Part shown: positions 57,038 through 64,000 of the stretch, in pieces
Layout: every line of letters starts with the position of its first letter
Numbering within the stretch: the stretch's first letter is position 1
Translations under genes and position numbers: made by a program
Source: Mycolicibacterium sp. J2
Lineage (GTDB): Bacteria > Actinomycetota > Actinomycetes > Mycobacteriales > Mycobacteriaceae
Assembly (NCBI RefSeq): GCF_026240945.1
Contig: NZ_JAPFPY010000017.1
Span: 1 to 64,000 of the forward strand
Direction of reading: 5' to 3'
Length of the DNA: 64,000 bases
The notes under the pieces: model-generated
What the model saw: only the letters and a program-made list of their open reading frames with translations
Database searches by the model: none
What the model was told of the DNA's origin: nothing

Positions 57038-57595
57038 TCACGGGAAGCCCGTGCCCAGGACGTGGCCGGCCAGCCCGACAACTACCGGCACCACCCCGAG
57101 GCAGATGAACGCGGGCAGGAAGCACACGCCCAGCGGCCCGGCGATGAGCACCGCCGCGCGTCCGGCGGCGGCTTCGGCGGACGCTCCGGCCGCACTGCGC
57201 ACCTGGTCGGCCAGTTCGGCCGCGCCCTGCGCCAGAGCCGCACCGGATTCGGCGGAGCGCCTGGCCATCCGCGCCAACGCGACGCCGTGCGGGTCGTCCG
57301 GCGCCTGCACGCGGTCCCACGCCATGCCGGCATCCGCGCCGAGGGCCAGCAGATTGCCGGCACGGATGAGCCGCTGCGCCAGGCCGGCAGGAGCGAGTTG
57401 CGCGGCCGCCGCGGCGGCCGCCGGCGTGGACATCCCCGCACTCAGACATGCCGCCAGCACGTCGAAGCAGGACGCGGCCGCCAGCGGATCCGCCCTCGAG
57501 CGCACTGGTTTCGGGGTCCTTGGGGTGCGGCCGAGCCGGGCCGGCCCGGTGCCGATCAACACCGCGGCCGCAAGCAGCAGCGCAGACCAGGTCAT
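57038..57595 (-). CDS. Tad pilus platform protein TadC-like (Rv3657c type)
   Basis: A 185-aa inner-membrane protein of the type II secretion F (GspF) family, second half of the Tad assembly platform. Hydrophobic spans lie at residues 2-18, about 45-70 and at the C-terminus (GVCFLPAFICLGVVPVVVGL). The central cytoplasmic part has the T2SF pattern ARRSAESGAALAQGAAELAD. The start at ATG 57595 overlaps the tadB-like stop (TCAT/ATGA). The protein is small, as usual in mycobacteria. Confidence 0.85.
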   Translation of the reverse strand: MTWSALLLAAAVLIGTGPARLGRTPRTPKPVRSRADPLAAASCFDVLAACLSAGMSTPAAAAAAAQLAPAGLAQRLIRAGNLLALGADAGMAWDRVQAPDDPHGVALARMARRSAESGAALAQGAAELADQVRSAAGASAEAAAGRAAVLIAGPLGVCFLPAFICLGVVPVVVGLAGHVLGTGFP

Positions 57596-58368
57596 CGCAT
57601 CACTCCTGAGGAGATTCGGTCCGACCACCACAACCCGAGGCAGCAGAGCGTGACCCCGACGCCCAGTAGCCAGCCGCCGGTGCCACCCGACAGCAGAAAT
57701 CGCAGCGAGTCGGCACCGATGAGCTGGCCGAGGGCGATACCGAGCACCGGCATCCCGGCCAGGATGGTGGCAGTGGTCCGCGCACCGGCCATTCCGGCCT
57801 CGACTTTGACCGCGAAACGCTCCCGCTCGACGATGTCCCGCTGTGCCGCCCGCATCAGGGTGGCGATGGCGAGGCCATGGACGTGGGCCAGCTGCCAGCA
57901 GACTGCGAGCCGCTCCCAGTGGGCGGGTTCGGCGGCACTGCGGCCGGCCGCCCGCAGCCCGGCGGCGACATCGGCGCCGAGCCGTCCCCGGGCCGCCACA
58001 CCGTGCAGCGCTTCGGCCACCGCCCCGTCGACTTCGGCCGCCGCCACGTCGAAGGCGGTCACCGGGTGCGCGCCCACCCGCAATTCCCCGACCAGCACAT
58101 CCAGCGCGTCACGCAGGGCCGCCGCCTCCGACCGGGCGCGGGCCCGGTGCTTCGCCCGGCTGCGGCGCACCAGCACCGTGCCGGCCAACACCCCGGCGGC
58201 GATCGCAGTGCCCGCCGGAAGCAGCACGACCGCCGCGATCGCGACCGGTCCCACACCCCACCACGGCGATACCCGGCGAAGGTGCCCGCCCGGCAGCCGC
58301 AGCCGCAGCCGGGCGGCCGGCGGAGCAACGGTCAACGCCGCGGCCAGCAGCAGGGCGGCGGTGATCAT
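57592..58368 (-). CDS. Tad pilus platform protein TadB-like (Rv3658c type)
   Basis: A 258-aa inner-membrane GspF-family protein. Two N-terminal membrane spans (ITAALLLAAALTV and VGPVAIAAVVLLPAGTAIAA) lead to a cytoplasmic T2SF domain (about residues 85-205, with ERLAVCWQLAHVHGLAIATL), and two C-terminal spans follow (GGWLLGVGVTLCCLGLWW). It would pair with the TadC-like protein and be driven by TadA. The start ATG 58368 overlaps the remnant tadA stop by 4 bp, showing the original operon order tadA-tadB-tadC-flp. Confidence 0.87.
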   Translation of the reverse strand: MITAALLLAAALTVAPPAARLRLRLPGGHLRRVSPWWGVGPVAIAAVVLLPAGTAIAAGVLAGTVLVRRSRAKHRARARSEAAALRDALDVLVGELRVGAHPVTAFDVAAAEVDGAVAEALHGVAARGRLGADVAAGLRAAGRSAAEPAHWERLAVCWQLAHVHGLAIATLMRAAQRDIVERERFAVKVEAGMAGARTTATILAGMPVLGIALGQLIGADSLRFLLSGGTGGWLLGVGVTLCCLGLWWSDRISSGVMR

Positions 58369-58550
58369 CGGCTCGACCTGTCATCGAGCAGATCCCTCAG
58401 CGCCGGTGCGCCCGGACCGAATCCATCATCGGCGTGCCACGCGGTGGCGGCCCGGACCCAGCCATCGGCGGCACGGTCCAGCACCGCGATCTCGAGCAGT
58501 CGCCGGCGTCCGGTCACCGTGCGCTGCACATGCAGCACCACCTGGCGGCC
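58365..58550 (-). pseudogene. tadA: Remnant of the TadA/CpaF pilus ATPase, 3' end only
   Basis: Reading upstream from the stop at 58365, 61 codons match the C-terminus of TadA/CpaF ATPases: VVLHVQRTVTGRRRLLEIA followed by a variable tail ending DLLDDRSSR. The next codon upstream (58551-58553) is TAA, and further sequence no longer resembles TadA. The ATPase core with its P-loop is therefore separated from this end by the inserted element. The 5' part probably continues beyond the right end of the window. Without TadA the Flp pilus cannot be powered. Confidence 0.85.
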
Positions 58551-58628
58551 TTATCTGTAGTTAATTCGCAGGACCAACACCAATATTCCTATTAGCTGCC
58601 CATTTACCGTCAGCTACATGTACTCTAA

Positions 58629-58664
58629 GAGGGTGTGTAGCAAGTTCAAATCCCTCGCCACACC
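58629..58664 (+). other. Hairpin with tRNA T-arm-like sequence near the element's left end
   Basis: GGTGTG (58632-58637) pairs with CACACC (58659-58664), and alternatively GAGGG (58629-58633) pairs with CCCTC (58652-58656) around TTCAAAT, which is the T-loop sequence. This resembles the 3' half of a tRNA with an 11-nt insertion. It may be a recombination-site relic or a regulatory hairpin for the first cargo gene. Confidence 0.35.
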
Positions 58665-58714
58665 ACGACGGCGTGTTGCTTGCACTCCCTGTTTTTGTGT
58701 GCGAAATTCGCCGT

Positions 58715-59422
58715 GTGAACCTACAGGAGCGGTTGCGCAAGGCGGTATCGGATCACGGGCCGTCGTTGGCAACTCTGCGCTACGACTTAGAGGTGGTGAT
58801 CCCCAAGGTCGGCCAAATGTGGCAGGAATGGTTCGACAATCCACTAGACATTCACGGGCAGGCGTTTTGCACGTGCGTGCGCCAGGTGGTGTTGAGAAAG
58901 CGCGAGTTGCGTCCGCCGATTCCTGGAGACACATTGCTGACAACCCGCGGCAGTGGGCTGTCAGTGCAGATCGCCGATTCCCGGGGGATGGAACTGCGTG
59001 CACGGCGGTGGCCGGCGAAGATGCTGCACGGCGAGCGAGTGCGAATCGTGACCAACCCGACCGGAGGCGAACTTCCGGCGCTTCGGCCGAAGGCTGGGGT
59101 CGACGAGCAGATGGCGTTGGACGAGCACGAGCCAGCAGAATTGTTTCCTTCGCCGATTGTGACTCCGGCAGGTACACCGGATATCTTCGCCCTGTGGTGG
59201 CCGACCGACGATGGATGGGGATTGTCGGAGGCCGTGTTGGCGTTCGTGGTGGATGTGGACAACGCGTCGCGGGTGCAGATTCTGGCAACCGAGCCGCTGC
59301 CTCCGGTCACGCACTCACCATTGGTGACTCCGCTGGCGCAGGGGCACGGTCCGAAGGACGACTTCGCCGAATACGAGAAGCCGGTGCTGGGTACAGGCGA
59401 CGATCCCGACGAGTCCGCTTAG
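58715..59422 (+). CDS. Hypothetical cargo protein of the Tn554-type element
   Basis: A 235-aa protein with no family I can name. The N-terminus is helical (VNLQERLRKAVSDHGPSLAT), a cysteine pair sits at QAFCTCVRQ, and the C-terminal half contains two WW/DGW-rich strands (DIFALWWPTDDGWGLSEAVL). There is no signal peptide or membrane span. GTG 58715 is preferred to ATG 58673 because the intervening codons overlap the hairpin region. It ends 61 bp before the XRE-ImmA gene and is probably co-transcribed with it, so the two may form a functional pair such as toxin-antitoxin or defence. That is inference. Confidence 0.65.
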   Translation: MNLQERLRKAVSDHGPSLATLRYDLEVVIPKVGQMWQEWFDNPLDIHGQAFCTCVRQVVLRKRELRPPIPGDTLLTTRGSGLSVQIADSRGMELRARRWPAKMLHGERVRIVTNPTGGELPALRPKAGVDEQMALDEHEPAELFPSPIVTPAGTPDIFALWWPTDDGWGLSEAVLAFVVDVDNASRVQILATEPLPPVTHSPLVTPLAQGHGPKDDFAEYEKPVLGTGDDPDESA

Positions 59423-59483
59423 GGGATTGCGCTGCCGGGGGGCGATGCGAATGTCAGCGGGTGGCTGTTGAATCGAGGTCGCA

Positions 59484-60731
59484 ATGAAGACGACCATGGA
59501 CGTGTACGGATTGCGGGTCAACCAGGCCCGGGTCATGCGCGCGATGACCGCCACAGCAGTGATGGAAGCGTTGGGCTGGAAGCACTCTCGTTTGAACCGG
59601 CTGGAGAAGTCGACCACCACGGCGTTGCCGGTGGAAGATTTCGACCGGCTGGTCGCGGTACTTCGGTTCCCGGCGAAGTTCTTCGCCACGGCCCCTACGT
59701 CGAGGGTGCACCAGTCGGATCTGCTGTTTCGGGCGCCGCGGTCGATCACCGCCACCGAGCGGGAGTATCTGGCGCAGTTCGCGGCGCTGGCCGGGGAGTT
59801 CCTCGACGAACTCAATGGCCGCACCCAGCTACCTGCGGTGAAGTTGCCGATCCTTCCGATCGAGACCCCGGTGGAGCAGGCCGCGCGAACGGTCCGGTCC
59901 AGTTGGGGCGTGGAGGACGATCAGCCAATCGAGTACCTGACTCATGAGATCGAACGCAGCGGCGCGGTGGTGGTGGTGCGCCGATTGTTGACCTCCTCGT
60001 CACGGCGGATACTCGGCGACGGAGATTCCACCGGCAAGATCGACAAGCACCTGGGCTACTCGGTGCGTGTCGGAGAGTTCAATACCCGGCCTTTGATCGT
60101 TGTGCGGCAATCGAATTCATGGGAACGCACCCGGTGGACACTAGCCCATGAGGTTGGCCATCTTGTGCTTCATGCTTCGGGCAGCGTCACCGAGACATGC
60201 GAGGAGCAGGCGTCGCAGTTCGCCTCGGAGTTATTGGCGCCGGCTCAGGTGCTAGCCAAAGAAGTGTCGCGAGCACCGTCGTTGGCGGAGTTGTTGCCGG
60301 TCAAGGCCAAGTGGGGTGTGTCGCTGGGGGCGTTGATCAAGCATCTGCATACCTCAGAGTTGTTGACCGGACCGCGGTTTGAAGCGTTGCGCCGCCAGCT
60401 CTACACCCGGATCAATCCGGATACCGACACGACGTGGGGACGGGTGGAGCCCGGGTGGAATGACCGCGAGGTAGAGCGGCCACGATTGATCAGCAAGTGG
60501 CTGGAGATGGCGTTTTCGGCGCGCTCGGCGGCGATGCTGGCTCCGTATGACTTGGTGTGGCCCCAGGATCTGCTGGAGGATTTCATGGCCGGTCAACGTG
60601 CCGCCCCAGGTGTCGTTGCTCCGCGTGTGGCGGCGGGGCGTGGCAACGAGGCGTCGGTCCGGACCGTGGCATCGGTGGCCGGCACCGGCGGCAATGTGAT
60701 CCCGCTGAGACAGCGAAGCCGACGAGGCTAA
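59484..60731 (+). CDS. XRE-ImmA/IrrE fusion: helix-turn-helix regulator with M78 metallopeptidase domain
   Basis: A 415-aa protein. Residues about 10-75 form a degenerate XRE-type helix-turn-helix (VMEALGWKHSRLNRLEKS). The M78 peptidase domain follows, with zinc motif LAHEVGHLVLH (His222, Glu223, His226) and the downstream EEQASQFASELLAP glutamate motif of ImmA/IrrE. ImmA-type enzymes cleave partner repressors, switching mobile elements or stress genes on. A C-terminal extension of about 100 residues is basic and low in complexity at the end. It lies between the unknown cargo gene and tnpA and may regulate element mobility. ATG 59484 is the start; ATG 59496 is possible. Confidence 0.86.
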   Translation: MKTTMDVYGLRVNQARVMRAMTATAVMEALGWKHSRLNRLEKSTTTALPVEDFDRLVAVLRFPAKFFATAPTSRVHQSDLLFRAPRSITATEREYLAQFAALAGEFLDELNGRTQLPAVKLPILPIETPVEQAARTVRSSWGVEDDQPIEYLTHEIERSGAVVVVRRLLTSSSRRILGDGDSTGKIDKHLGYSVRVGEFNTRPLIVVRQSNSWERTRWTLAHEVGHLVLHASGSVTETCEEQASQFASELLAPAQVLAKEVSRAPSLAELLPVKAKWGVSLGALIKHLHTSELLTGPRFEALRRQLYTRINPDTDTTWGRVEPGWNDREVERPRLISKWLEMAFSARSAAMLAPYDLVWPQDLLEDFMAGQRAAPGVVAPRVAAGRGNEASVRTVASVAGTGGNVIPLRQRSRRG

Positions 60732-60752
60732 GGCACAAGAGGTCGGGAGCCG

Positions 60753-61955
60753 GTGGCAAGGGTGCAGCGGGTGATCTTTCCAGGTGAACCTGTCACCTAC
60801 ACGATCGTCGGCGCCGATCATCTTCCGGTGCCCCCGGCTGCGGAGTACTTGAGTTTTCTGCGCGAGGGAGGTGCTTCCCCGCACACGGTGCGCGGCTACG
60901 CTGCCGGGCTGGCGCGGTGGTTCACGATGCTCGAGCACACCGGCCATCGATGGGATGACTTCCCCACCACGCTGTTCGGGCAGTACCTGCAATATCTGCG
61001 GACCGGGGATCTGCCCGGAACACCACGCATCGGTGCCCCCGAGATCAAGATGGTGCCCAGTTCCTTGCAGCCGCGGGCGGCTGCGGTGTTGTCGATGTAC
61101 CGCTATCACGCTGATGCCGGCACCACTGAGGTGCCTTATCGGCGATTGTTCACCCAACGAGGCAGTTGGCGGCGCCAGAACCGCTACGTTGGGTTCCTCG
61201 ACGGCGTGGGGCCACACCGCAACAGTGACCACCCGGTCTATCCCGTGCGCAACCCCCGACGGTCGAGCACCCCTGTGCTGTCCCCTGCTCAGGTGAGCAC
61301 CATCCTCGACGGCTGCTCGGTGCAGCGTGACGGCGACTGGACCGGCGGGCCCGTCGCGGTGCGCAACCGATTGTTTTTCGCCGTGCTGGCTGAGACGGGA
61401 ATGCGCCTGGGCGAAGCCTTGTCACTGCGGCACAACGACTTTCACATCGGTGCCGGAGCGACGCCGTGGATCGACATCGTCGAGCGCCAGGATCATCCAC
61501 ATGGCGCTCGGGTCAAAACCGGGCCGCGGCGGATCTATGTCGGCGATGACCTTGAGGCCCTGTATTCGGAGTATGTGTGGCAGCTGGTCGCGATGAACGC
61601 CGACCAGGCGGTCGACGATCTATCGAATCATTTCATGTTCGTCAATCTGCAACGGGGAACTCAGTTTTCGCCGATACGCCCCGAGAACGTCTACGAGAAG
61701 GTGCGGGGGCTGCGCAAAGCCCATCCGAGCCTGCCGGCGGATTGGTCGCCGCACTGGTTGCGCCACACTCACGCCACCGCGCTGCTGCTGGCGGGGGTGC
61801 CTGAACATGTGGTGATGCGGCGTCTGGGCCACGCCGACGTGCAGACGACCCTGTCGACCTACGGATGGGTCACCCAGGACGCGGCGATGCGCTCACTGGC
61901 CGAGTGGAAGAACTACGTCGCCGGATGGAAAGGGCTTCACGATGGTCAGTCATGA
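60753..61955 (+). CDS. tnpA: TnpA-type tyrosine recombinase
   Basis: A 400-aa site-specific recombinase. The N-terminal SAM-like core-binding domain (about residues 25-125; SPHTVRGYAAGLARWFTML) precedes the catalytic domain. The catalytic residues are all present: Arg218 (TGMRLGEAL), His334-x2-Arg337 (HWLRHTHA), His360 (RLGHADVQ) and nucleophile Tyr370 (STYGW). Length and order before a longer second recombinase match TnpA of Tn554. Start GTG 60753. Its last 14 bp overlap tnpB, so the two are translationally coupled. Confidence 0.9.
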   Translation: MARVQRVIFPGEPVTYTIVGADHLPVPPAAEYLSFLREGGASPHTVRGYAAGLARWFTMLEHTGHRWDDFPTTLFGQYLQYLRTGDLPGTPRIGAPEIKMVPSSLQPRAAAVLSMYRYHADAGTTEVPYRRLFTQRGSWRRQNRYVGFLDGVGPHRNSDHPVYPVRNPRRSSTPVLSPAQVSTILDGCSVQRDGDWTGGPVAVRNRLFFAVLAETGMRLGEALSLRHNDFHIGAGATPWIDIVERQDHPHGARVKTGPRRIYVGDDLEALYSEYVWQLVAMNADQAVDDLSNHFMFVNLQRGTQFSPIRPENVYEKVRGLRKAHPSLPADWSPHWLRHTHATALLLAGVPEHVVMRRLGHADVQTTLSTYGWVTQDAAMRSLAEWKNYVAGWKGLHDGQS

Positions 61956-64000
61956 GAGCCGCCTGCCCAGGACTACCCGGGAACTCAACGCGACAGCGTG
62001 GCAGGCGCAATGGGCTCTGGTGCCCACCGAATGGCGCCGACCGGCGTACCAGATCCACCTGCCACCGGCCGATCAGGTGTTCCTCAGCCGCATAAACGAC
62101 CTGCCCCCTGCTGTGGCCGCCGGGGAGTACGACTTCACTCCCGAAGCCACACCGGCGCGGTTCGCCGACGAGATCGCCTGGTGGGTCTGGGTGTGCTACC
62201 ACGAAGGGCTGCGCAAGATCGAGCATTCCCTGCTGCGCTGGGCCACCCAGGCCATCAGTGCCACCGCTGCAGAGTTTCGCGATCGGCACGGGCATCAACC
62301 GGCAAGTATCACCGACCTGACCGTCAACGACATGCTGCGCCAGGCGGTGCTGGTGTTCGAGCGGCGCAACGCACGGTTGCCCGCCACAGGCACGCGACGC
62401 AACATCGTAGGCCTGATCGAGCATCTGCACATGTATCTGTCGGTGCGTGGTGCCGCCATCGACTGGTGGGCATATGACACCTGGGATCTGCGCGCCGATC
62501 CACGGATCCCGCAACGCGAGCACGAACCGTGCCACGAGAAATCGGTGCGTATCGGAGCGATCGAACCGCAGTGGCTACGTGAAGGTGCGCGGTTTTGGCT
62601 GCGCACCTGCCTGGACGCCGAGTTGCTGCGCTGGTCTTCTGCAGTCGATCGCGCCCGCGAGATGGCACGCCACTTCGGCGCATTCGCCGCCGAGCGTGGC
62701 TACACCGATCCCGCCCTATCCGAGGACCCCGCGCAGCTGCGACTGATATTCACCGCGTACAGCGAATACCTGCGCTCCCCGGCCGCTGCCGCCAGACGCG
62801 ACAAGCCGTTGTCGGCCACCGCGATCGGCGACAGCCAGTCACAAATTCAGAGCTTCTACACATTCATGCTCGACCATGCGCCTGAGGCCGCCGCAGCGAC
62901 CGGTGACCCACGCTGGGAGAACCTGACCGCGGCGCACACCCGGTTGTGGGGACCGGCTTTTCGCACCCGGCGCGCTCACCGCGCCCGGGAATTGACGTGG
63001 TATTCGACCGCCGACCTTCAGCAGATGCTGGCCTACCTCGACGTGCTCGCCGCCCAGCGGGGCGCCCTCGTATCGGTGACGCACCCCGACGGCACGGTGT
63101 CACTAATCAAAGGACTCGGTGACCCGCAAGCCGCACGGATCTGGCTGCTGCAAGCACTGACCGGACGACGGGCCTCAGAAATCCTCATGCTCGACCACAA
63201 CCCGCTAGAAGCCATCCCAGGGGCCGCCCGGCCCGCCGACTCCGACGATCCGGATGCCTTTGTCGCCAAACTGCGCTACCAACAGACCAAAGTCGACGGG
63301 GTCATCCCCACCATCCTGGTCGAGCAGGCGGTGGTCAACGTGATCCGAGAACAGCAGCGCTGGCTGGGTGACAGCCACCCCAGGCTCTCACCGAAATATC
63401 TGTTCATCGGTGTCAAACAGAACCTGGCCGGGCGCCGACCTCGCCCGTATGCAACGTATCGGGCTTCTTTGGACAAGCTCGACGGCATCCACGGCCTGAC
63501 CGATACCGCGGGAAACCCGTTGCGGTTCACCCAAACCCACCGGCTGCGCCACACTCGGGCCACCGAACTTCTCAACGACGGCGTTCCGCTGCACGTGGTT
63601 CAACGCTACCTCGGTCACAAGAGCCCCGAGATGACCATGCGCTATGCGGCCACACTGGCAGCGACCGCCGAGGCAGAGTTCCTCAAACACAAGAAGATCG
63701 GAGCTCACGGGGCCACTATCGAGATCAGCCCGTCTGACATCTTGGACATGACCCAGTTGTCGGTGCGCACCGACCGGGTGCTGCCCAACGGGGTGTGCCT
63801 GCTGCCGCCTCTGAAGTCGTGCGACAAGGGCAACGCCTGCTTGTCGTGCGGGCATTTCGCCACCGACGCCACCCACATCGATGAACTCAGAGACCAGCAC
63901 GCCAAGACCACCGCGTTGATCGAGATCAGACGTCAGCAGTACCGCCAACGTACCGGTCGCGAACTCACTGATGAGAACGTGTGGGTCGCCGAACGATTGC
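61942..64000 (+). CDS. tnpB: TnpB-type long tyrosine recombinase (partial, runs off right edge)
   Basis: At least 686 aa, starting at ATG 61942 inside the tnpA 3' end. A long N-terminal region (about 1-370) is followed by the catalytic domain with Arg410 (TGRRASEIL), His533-x2-Arg536 (THRLRHTRAT), His559 (LGHKSPEM) and Tyr568 (MRYAAT). A C-terminal cysteine cluster (residues about 619-637, CLLPPLKSCDKGNACLSCGH) is typical of Tn554 TnpB. No frameshift is visible. The enzyme is expected to act with TnpA and TnpC in site-specific transposition. The stop is outside the window. Confidence 0.9.
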   Translation, partial: MVSHESRLPRTTRELNATAWQAQWALVPTEWRRPAYQIHLPPADQVFLSRINDLPPAVAAGEYDFTPEATPARFADEIAWWVWVCYHEGLRKIEHSLLRWATQAISATAAEFRDRHGHQPASITDLTVNDMLRQAVLVFERRNARLPATGTRRNIVGLIEHLHMYLSVRGAAIDWWAYDTWDLRADPRIPQREHEPCHEKSVRIGAIEPQWLREGARFWLRTCLDAELLRWSSAVDRAREMARHFGAFAAERGYTDPALSEDPAQLRLIFTAYSEYLRSPAAAARRDKPLSATAIGDSQSQIQSFYTFMLDHAPEAAAATGDPRWENLTAAHTRLWGPAFRTRRAHRARELTWYSTADLQQMLAYLDVLAAQRGALVSVTHPDGTVSLIKGLGDPQAARIWLLQALTGRRASEILMLDHNPLEAIPGAARPADSDDPDAFVAKLRYQQTKVDGVIPTILVEQAVVNVIREQQRWLGDSHPRLSPKYLFIGVKQNLAGRRPRPYATYRASLDKLDGIHGLTDTAGNPLRFTQTHRLRHTRATELLNDGVPLHVVQRYLGHKSPEMTMRYAATLAATAEAEFLKHKKIGAHGATIEISPSDILDMTQLSVRTDRVLPNGVCLLPPLKSCDKGNACLSCGHFATDATHIDELRDQHAKTTALIEIRRQQYRQRTGRELTDENVWVAERL

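Larger units (their letters stand above)
58551..64000 (+). mobile_element. Tn554-type transposon (left part, open at right edge) inserted in tadA
   Basis: The element begins where tadA homology breaks (58546-58560) and continues to the window end. It encodes two overlapping tyrosine recombinases of different length in the tnpA-tnpB order of Tn554, plus two cargo genes placed before tnpA. Tn554 elements transpose site-specifically without terminal inverted repeats, and none is seen at the left end. A tnpC gene should follow tnpB beyond the window. The visible part is lower in GC than the flanking chromosome by eye, supporting transfer. Confidence 0.8.

Noticed and set aside
58551..58714. Intact tRNA gene at the element boundary
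   Set aside because: Only a T-arm-like half is visible; no D-arm, anticodon arm or 5' acceptor strand can be folded.
60753..64000. RIT (recombinase-in-trio) element
   Set aside because: The two visible recombinases differ strongly in length and the second ends in the cysteine cluster typical of Tn554 TnpB; a third recombinase could still lie outside the window, so this is a preference, not proof.

Overview
The window is high-GC actinobacterial chromosome. Gene content and order match the ftsH to tadB part of the Mycobacterium chromosome (the Rv3610c-Rv3658c stretch of M. tuberculosis): ftsH, ephA, lpqG, hpt, tilS, dacB, ppa, the ppgS/DUF2304 pair, galE1, holB, an Rv3645-type cyclase, topA, cspA, an SftH-type helicase, an Rv3651-type sensor and a Flp/Tad pilus locus. 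The metabolic insertions between these core genes (glucarate catabolism, ureide genes, a lysine-type Pls synthetase) point to an environmental, Mycolicibacterium-like species. That assignment is inferred from gene order and family recognition.

Region 1 (1-13472) is core plus accessory. It holds FtsH (left edge), epoxide hydrolase, two lipoproteins, a molybdopterin oxidoreductase, a tight hpt-tilS-metalloprotease-dacB gene string, and divergent ppa. A ureide pair (UraD-like protein and allantoicase) and a beta-lactamase-fold hydrolase follow.

Region 2 (13457-29594) is a sugar-acid island. A nine-gene minus-strand operon starts at 22783: solute-binding lipoprotein, two permeases, two ATPases, a TSUP permease, an IclR regulator, glucarate dehydratase and a 2-hydroxyacid dehydrogenase. 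To its right, beyond a divergent second 2-hydroxyacid dehydrogenase, a LysR and a TetR regulator, lies a second minus-strand operon: 2,5-dioxopentanoate dehydrogenase, 5-dehydro-4-deoxyglucarate dehydratase and a second enolase-superfamily dehydratase. Together they give a full predicted route from glucarate or galactarate to 2-oxoglutarate. The 346-bp divergent region 22784-23129 carries clean inverted and direct repeats that look like operators.

Region 3 (29682-37726) is the most interesting. It has a Pls/PosA-type single-module NRPS whose specificity residues read as a lysine code, translationally coupled to an M1 zinc aminopeptidase. A flippase-like protein and the PpgS/DUF2304 polyprenyl-phosphate-GalNAc pair follow.

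Region 4 (37720-58550) is mostly core: amidohydrolase and TetR, galE1, a large membrane protein with a 4 x 30-bp in-frame repeat, an acyltransferase, tRNA-Thr(CGT), holB, adenylate cyclase, topA, an Rv3647c homologue, cspA, SftH helicase, the triple-sensor protein and the Tad genes. The 30-bp repeat family recurs as three copies beside cspA.

Region 5 (58551-64000) is a mobile element of Tn554 type. It has cut the tadA ATPase gene, leaving 61 C-terminal codons. It carries a gene of unknown function, an XRE-ImmA metallopeptidase gene, tnpA, and tnpB (open at the right edge). The 284-bp gap 54775-55058 holds nothing I can recognise.
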